Assembly: GCA_016712375.1 (NCBI GenBank)
Contig: JADJRE010000026.1
Location: forward strand, 1-38,773
Direction of reading: 5' to 3'
DNA length: 38,773 bases
From: Rhodospirillales bacterium
GTDB lineage: Bacteria > Pseudomonadota > Alphaproteobacteria > Rhodospirillales > Defluviicoccaceae
The position numbers and the translations under genes are program-made. Numbering within the stretch: the stretch's first letter is position 1; each line of letters starts with the position of its first letter. Under the pieces are notes generated by a model. It searched no databases. It had not been told where the DNA came from and was given only the letters and a program-made list of their open reading frames with translations. Below are positions 36,209 through 38,773 of this stretch, in pieces.

Positions 36209-37390
36209 ATGAACAAGTTGCAGGAGCTGCGCGACCTGCGCAGCAAGATCATCGGCGAGGCGAGGGACCTGGCCGCACTGGACAAGCCGACGGATGAGCA
36301 GCGGGCGCGGATCGATGAGATCATCGCCGAGGCCGACCGTCTGGCAGAGGAGATCACCCGGCTGGAGAAGGTGGAGCGGCTGGCGGCCAGCATGGGCCAG
36401 GTGGCGCAGCGCGCCGTGACCAACGCGACGTCCGTGAACATCAACCGGCTGGCGCTGGGCGACACGGAGGAGCGGGCGTTCGCCCACTTCGTGCGGACGG
36501 GCGACGGCGGCGGCCTGGCTGAGCTGCGCGCGTCGAACGACACGACGATGAACATCACCACGGCAGCCGACGGCGGCTATGCGGTGCCGACTGGACACTA
36601 CCAGGGGATCATCGCACGGCGCGACGAGGGTATGCTGGCGACCAAGCTGGGCGTGCGGCGCATTCCCGGCAAGGGCACGTCGGTCAACATCCCGGTGGAC
36701 GGCGAGGACGACGGCGAGTTCGTGAGCACGGCCGAGAGCAGCGCGTTCGACCGCGATGCACCGGCTATCGGGCAGGTGGTCTCGACGCTGGTCAAGTACA
36801 CTAAGAAAGTTGACTTGACGGTCGAGCTGCTGAACGATGAGGACAGCGCGCTGATGGCGTTCCTCGACGACTTCGTCGGCCGCGGCATGGCCAAAACGCA
36901 CAACTCGCTGCTGCTGACCGAGGTCGCAGCCAATGGCACGTCGCTGAAAACGTTCGCCTCGGCGACGGTTATCGCGGTGGACGAGCTGGAGCCGATCACG
37001 TTCAACGAGGCGCTGAGCAACTATCTGGACGACGGCGGGTCGGTGGCGTGGGTGATGCAGCGCGCGGTGCATGGCGAGATCGTCCTGCTGGACGACGCAA
37101 ACACCCGGCGCTATGCCAACAACCAGATGGGCAACGAGATGGGGCCGACGCTGCTGGGCTTCCCGGTGCATTACACGGCGAAGGCGGGCGCGACGGCGGC
37201 CAGTGCGAAGTCGGTCTACTTCGGCAACTGGAACTATGTCGGGCTGCGCGAGGGCCCCGGCATCACGGTGCTGCGGGATCCGTACAGCCGGGCCGGGTAC
37301 GGTGAGGTTATCCTGCACTACTACTTCCGCTGCGACTACAACGTGCTGCAGGCGGAGGCGATTGGGTACGGGGTGCATCCGTCGGCGTAG
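36209..37390 (+). CDS. Major capsid protein (HK97 fold)
   Basis: 393 aa. ATG 36209, with GGAG 10 bases upstream. Residues 1-75 (MNKLQELRDLRSKIIGEARD, 'IIAEADRLAEEITRLEKVER') are a coiled-coil delta (scaffold) domain expected to be cut off by the protease. The mature part starts near 'NINRLALGDTEERAFAHFVR' and has the N-arm, 'YAVPTGHYQGIIARRDEGML', 'GEFVSTAESSAFDRDAPAIG' (E-loop region), 'LLNDEDSALMAFLDDFVGRG' (P-domain helix), 'NNQMGNEMGPTLLGFPVHYT' and 'YGEVILHYYFRCDYNVLQAE'. TAG stop. The reading frame is intact. Confidence 0.95.
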   Translation: MNKLQELRDLRSKIIGEARDLAALDKPTDEQRARIDEIIAEADRLAEEITRLEKVERLAASMGQVAQRAVTNATSVNINRLALGDTEERAFAHFVRTGDGGGLAELRASNDTTMNITTAADGGYAVPTGHYQGIIARRDEGMLATKLGVRRIPGKGTSVNIPVDGEDDGEFVSTAESSAFDRDAPAIGQVVSTLVKYTKKVDLTVELLNDEDSALMAFLDDFVGRGMAKTHNSLLLTEVAANGTSLKTFASATVIAVDELEPITFNEALSNYLDDGGSVAWVMQRAVHGEIVLLDDANTRRYANNQMGNEMGPTLLGFPVHYTAKAGATAASAKSVYFGNWNYVGLREGPGITVLRDPYSRAGYGEVILHYYFRCDYNVLQAEAIGYGVHPSA

Positions 37391-37430
37391 CCGGCAACGG
37401 ATTGCTGCAACGGATTGAACGGATCGGAGG
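37391..37430 (+). repeat. Dispersed repeat, family B
   Basis: 'GGCAACGGATTGCTGCAACG' then 'GATTGAACGGATCGGAGG'. It follows the capsid stop. The rest of the gap to 37499 holds a CTGGCCTGGCCAGGCC palindromic stretch but no gene. Confidence 0.75.
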
Positions 37431-37499
37431 CGGTCTGGCCGGGCGGGATCTGGGTTCATCCAGTGGCCTGGCCAGGCCGCACAGGTTGGATGTGAGAGT

Positions 37500-38051
37500 A
37501 TGCCGTTTCTTGAGGTTTTGACGCGATGCTATCGGCGGCCGGGTATGCTGGCGGTGAACCAGGCCAGTTTGCGCGCGCAGACGTGCGACGACTGGACGCA
37601 GACGCTGCTGGTGGACGATGTGGGGCGCGGGATCATGTGGAGCTATATGAACCTGGCGGCCTACGGGCCACAGATCGCCGGCGAGTATGTGTGGATCCTC
37701 GACGACGACGACTGTGCGGTCGATCCGGACCTGGTGTGCAAGCTGCGCGATATTGCGCGCGCCAGCTCGCCCGATGTGATTATGCTGCGGATGGACCACG
37801 GATCGATTTTGGGTGTGCTGCCGGATGTGGCGCATTGGGGCGGGCCGCCGGCGATGGGGCATATCGGGGTGAGCGCGTTCGTGGTGCGGCGCGAGGTCTG
37901 GCAAACTTTTGCCTGGGTGATGGACGAGCGGGCCGGGTATGCGGCCGATTATGAGTTCATTGCGGAGATCTGGCGCAGCGGGCCGGTGGTGGTGTGGCAT
38001 GACTGCGTGGCCAGCCGGATACAGCGGCGCAGTTTCGGAGCGGTAGAGTGA
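37500..38051 (+). CDS. Glycosyltransferase-like protein (GT-A fold), 183 aa
   Basis: MPFLEVLTRCYRRPGMLAVN, 'QASLRAQTCDDWTQTLLVDD', 'GEYVWILDDDDCAVDPDLVC' (DDDD in the place of the DxD motif), 'HIGVSAFVVRREVWQTFAWV', 'ADYEFIAEIWRSGPVVVWHD'. This is the order of a family 2-like nucleotide-sugar transferase, without a membrane segment. Overlaps the next gene (GTGA). With the gene at 38048 it forms a glycosylation pair behind the capsid gene, which suggests modification of capsid or other virion proteins. The start lacks a good ribosome binding site (TGAGAG). Confidence 0.75.
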   Translation: MPFLEVLTRCYRRPGMLAVNQASLRAQTCDDWTQTLLVDDVGRGIMWSYMNLAAYGPQIAGEYVWILDDDDCAVDPDLVCKLRDIARASSPDVIMLRMDHGSILGVLPDVAHWGGPPAMGHIGVSAFVVRREVWQTFAWVMDERAGYAADYEFIAEIWRSGPVVVWHDCVASRIQRRSFGAVE

Positions 38052-38773
38052 GCGGCACGCTGATCTTCACGCCAACCTGGTTGACGGACGCCGGTCCGGC
38101 GATGCGACGCGAGACGCGGGCCAGCATCCAGGAGCAGCGGCTGCCGTCCTCCCTGGGAGCGATGGAGTGGGTGATCGGCGTGGAGAACCCGTTCGGGCCG
38201 CACGATCTGCGCAATGTGCTGCACCAGTATCGCAACGCCTGGCGGGCGGCGCTGGAGGGCAGGTTCGATGCGCTGGTGACGGTGGAACACGACATACGGC
38301 TGCCGGACGACGGCGCATTGAAACGGCTGCTGGCCACGGATGCGGAGGTGGTCTTCGGGGTTTATATGCTGCGGCACGGTGAGCCGGTCCTAAACACGTA
38401 TCGCTTCGAGGGCGACAAGAACGTCGGCCAGTCGCTGACGCTGCATCGACGGGACCTGATGGCCGCCAGGCGGCGCGCGACGGTGCGGGTGTCGGGCGTT
38501 GGTTGGGGCTGTACGCTCCTCCGCCGTAGCGTGCTGGAGCGGATGGATCTGAGCGACGGCGGCGGCGAGAACCCGGCCGGCGACACGGCGTTTGCGGCGG
38601 CCTGCCTGCAAGCAAAGATCCCGATGCTGGCGCGCTGGGATGTGATGTGCGGCCACTATGACCCACAGCGCGGCTGGCTGTGGCCTTTCAAGGAGTGTGC
38701 GACGATGGTTAAGGTGATCGGTGTGCAGCGGGTGATTATGCGCGGCGGGTTCAGGGTGCCGCCTGGTGTGGAG
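38048..38773 (+). CDS. Glycosyltransferase-like protein, runs off the window end (continues at 1-48 if circular)
   Basis: GTG start 38048 and no stop before 38773 (242 codons). MSGTLIFTPTWLTDAGPAMR, 'LPSSLGAMEWVIGVENPFGP', 'FDALVTVEHDIRLPDDGALK' (acidic metal-site candidate EHD), 'VVFGVYMLRHGEPVLNTYRF', 'VSGVGWGCTLLRRSVLERM', 'GDTAFAAACLQAKIPMLARW', 'DVMCGHYDPQRGWLWPF'. The two-part pattern, first acidic motif and later 'CGHYD', fits GT-A type transferases. Joining end to start keeps the frame and adds TNLRRTLEQVHEYRR before TGA at 46-48, encoded by a family A repeat. Confidence 0.7.
   Translation, partial: MSGTLIFTPTWLTDAGPAMRRETRASIQEQRLPSSLGAMEWVIGVENPFGPHDLRNVLHQYRNAWRAALEGRFDALVTVEHDIRLPDDGALKRLLATDAEVVFGVYMLRHGEPVLNTYRFEGDKNVGQSLTLHRRDLMAARRRATVRVSGVGWGCTLLRRSVLERMDLSDGGGENPAGDTAFAAACLQAKIPMLARWDVMCGHYDPQRGWLWPFKECATMVKVIGVQRVIMRGGFRVPPGVE
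38749..38773. other. Right edge of the window, in-frame junction with base 1
   Basis: The last codons GTG CCG CCT GGT GTG GAG end exactly on a codon boundary, and base 1 opens ACG AAC CTT in the same frame. Capsid and glycosyltransferase genes here and connector genes from 654 at the other end are normally adjacent. Confidence 0.7.

Noticed and set aside
36125..37459. 444-aa open frame on the - strand
   Set aside because: Shadow of the major capsid gene, which has clear HK97-fold blocks on the + strand.
1..38773. tRNA, rRNA, reverse transcriptase/DGR, transposase
   Set aside because: Looked for; no complete tRNA cloverleaf, rRNA, RT motif or transposase was found. The only tRNA-like element is the T-arm-like hairpin at 22536.

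Overview
The window looks like one complete, circularly permuted genome of a temperate siphovirus (HK97-type head, long non-contractile tail), read from a GC-rich bacterium that is probably a Chloroflexota member. The host guess is an inference. It rests on two Thr/Pro/Ala-rich 'PTATPT'-type lipoproteins (one with SH3b plus lamin-tail domains), strong GC bias, and many short intergenic repeats of a kind I associate with Chloroflexota chromosomes. The two ends appear to join. The last gene (38048 to the end) has no stop, and reading across into base 1 keeps the frame and stops at 46-48, four bases before the next gene starts with its ribosome binding site. The gene order also closes: capsid at the right end, head-tail connectors at the left end.

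Layout by region. (1) 24.6-38.8 kb plus 1-14.1 kb, + strand: one long late block. It holds a small membrane protein, HNH nuclease, small terminase, a PLD-like protein, a ParB-domain DNA methyltransferase, large terminase, a membrane-anchored CHAT/caspase-like protease, a fibre/lectin cassette, portal, head morphogenesis protein, prohead protease, major capsid protein, two glycosyltransferases, connectors, tail completion proteins, tail tube, tail chaperones gpG/gpGT with a clear -1 frameshift site, a third glycosyltransferase, tape measure, two tail-tip proteins and a SleB-like hydrolase, ending in a terminator at 14.15 kb. (2) 14.2-21.2 kb, - strand: early/replication-type genes. These include a ParB-family protein, small zinc-ribbon proteins, a membrane protein with a Pro/Gln linker, a secreted LysM protein, a two-helix membrane protein, an HNH nuclease, and a stand-alone DnaA domain-I-like protein beside a hairpin-iteron locus that is a good origin candidate. 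(3) 21.2-24.6 kb: a small-RNA candidate, a tyrosine integrase with dyads that may be attP, a ribbon-helix-helix repressor with its promoter and operator, and two lipoprotein genes that look like prophage-expressed cargo.

Two general properties stand out. Intergenic gaps are filled with at least eight families of short dispersed repeats, some read in frame inside genes (a glycosyltransferase, the portal C-terminus), which is unusual for a phage. More than a dozen genes are broken by single-base indels, most explained by loss of one base from a G or C run while protein similarity continues in the next frame. I read these mainly as sequencing errors and annotate the genes across them.

The most novel items are the phage-encoded CHAT-like protease with a C-terminal membrane anchor, the repeat colonisation, and the hairpin-iteron locus next to the DnaA-domain gene. 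All product names come from reading the translations; no database search was possible.
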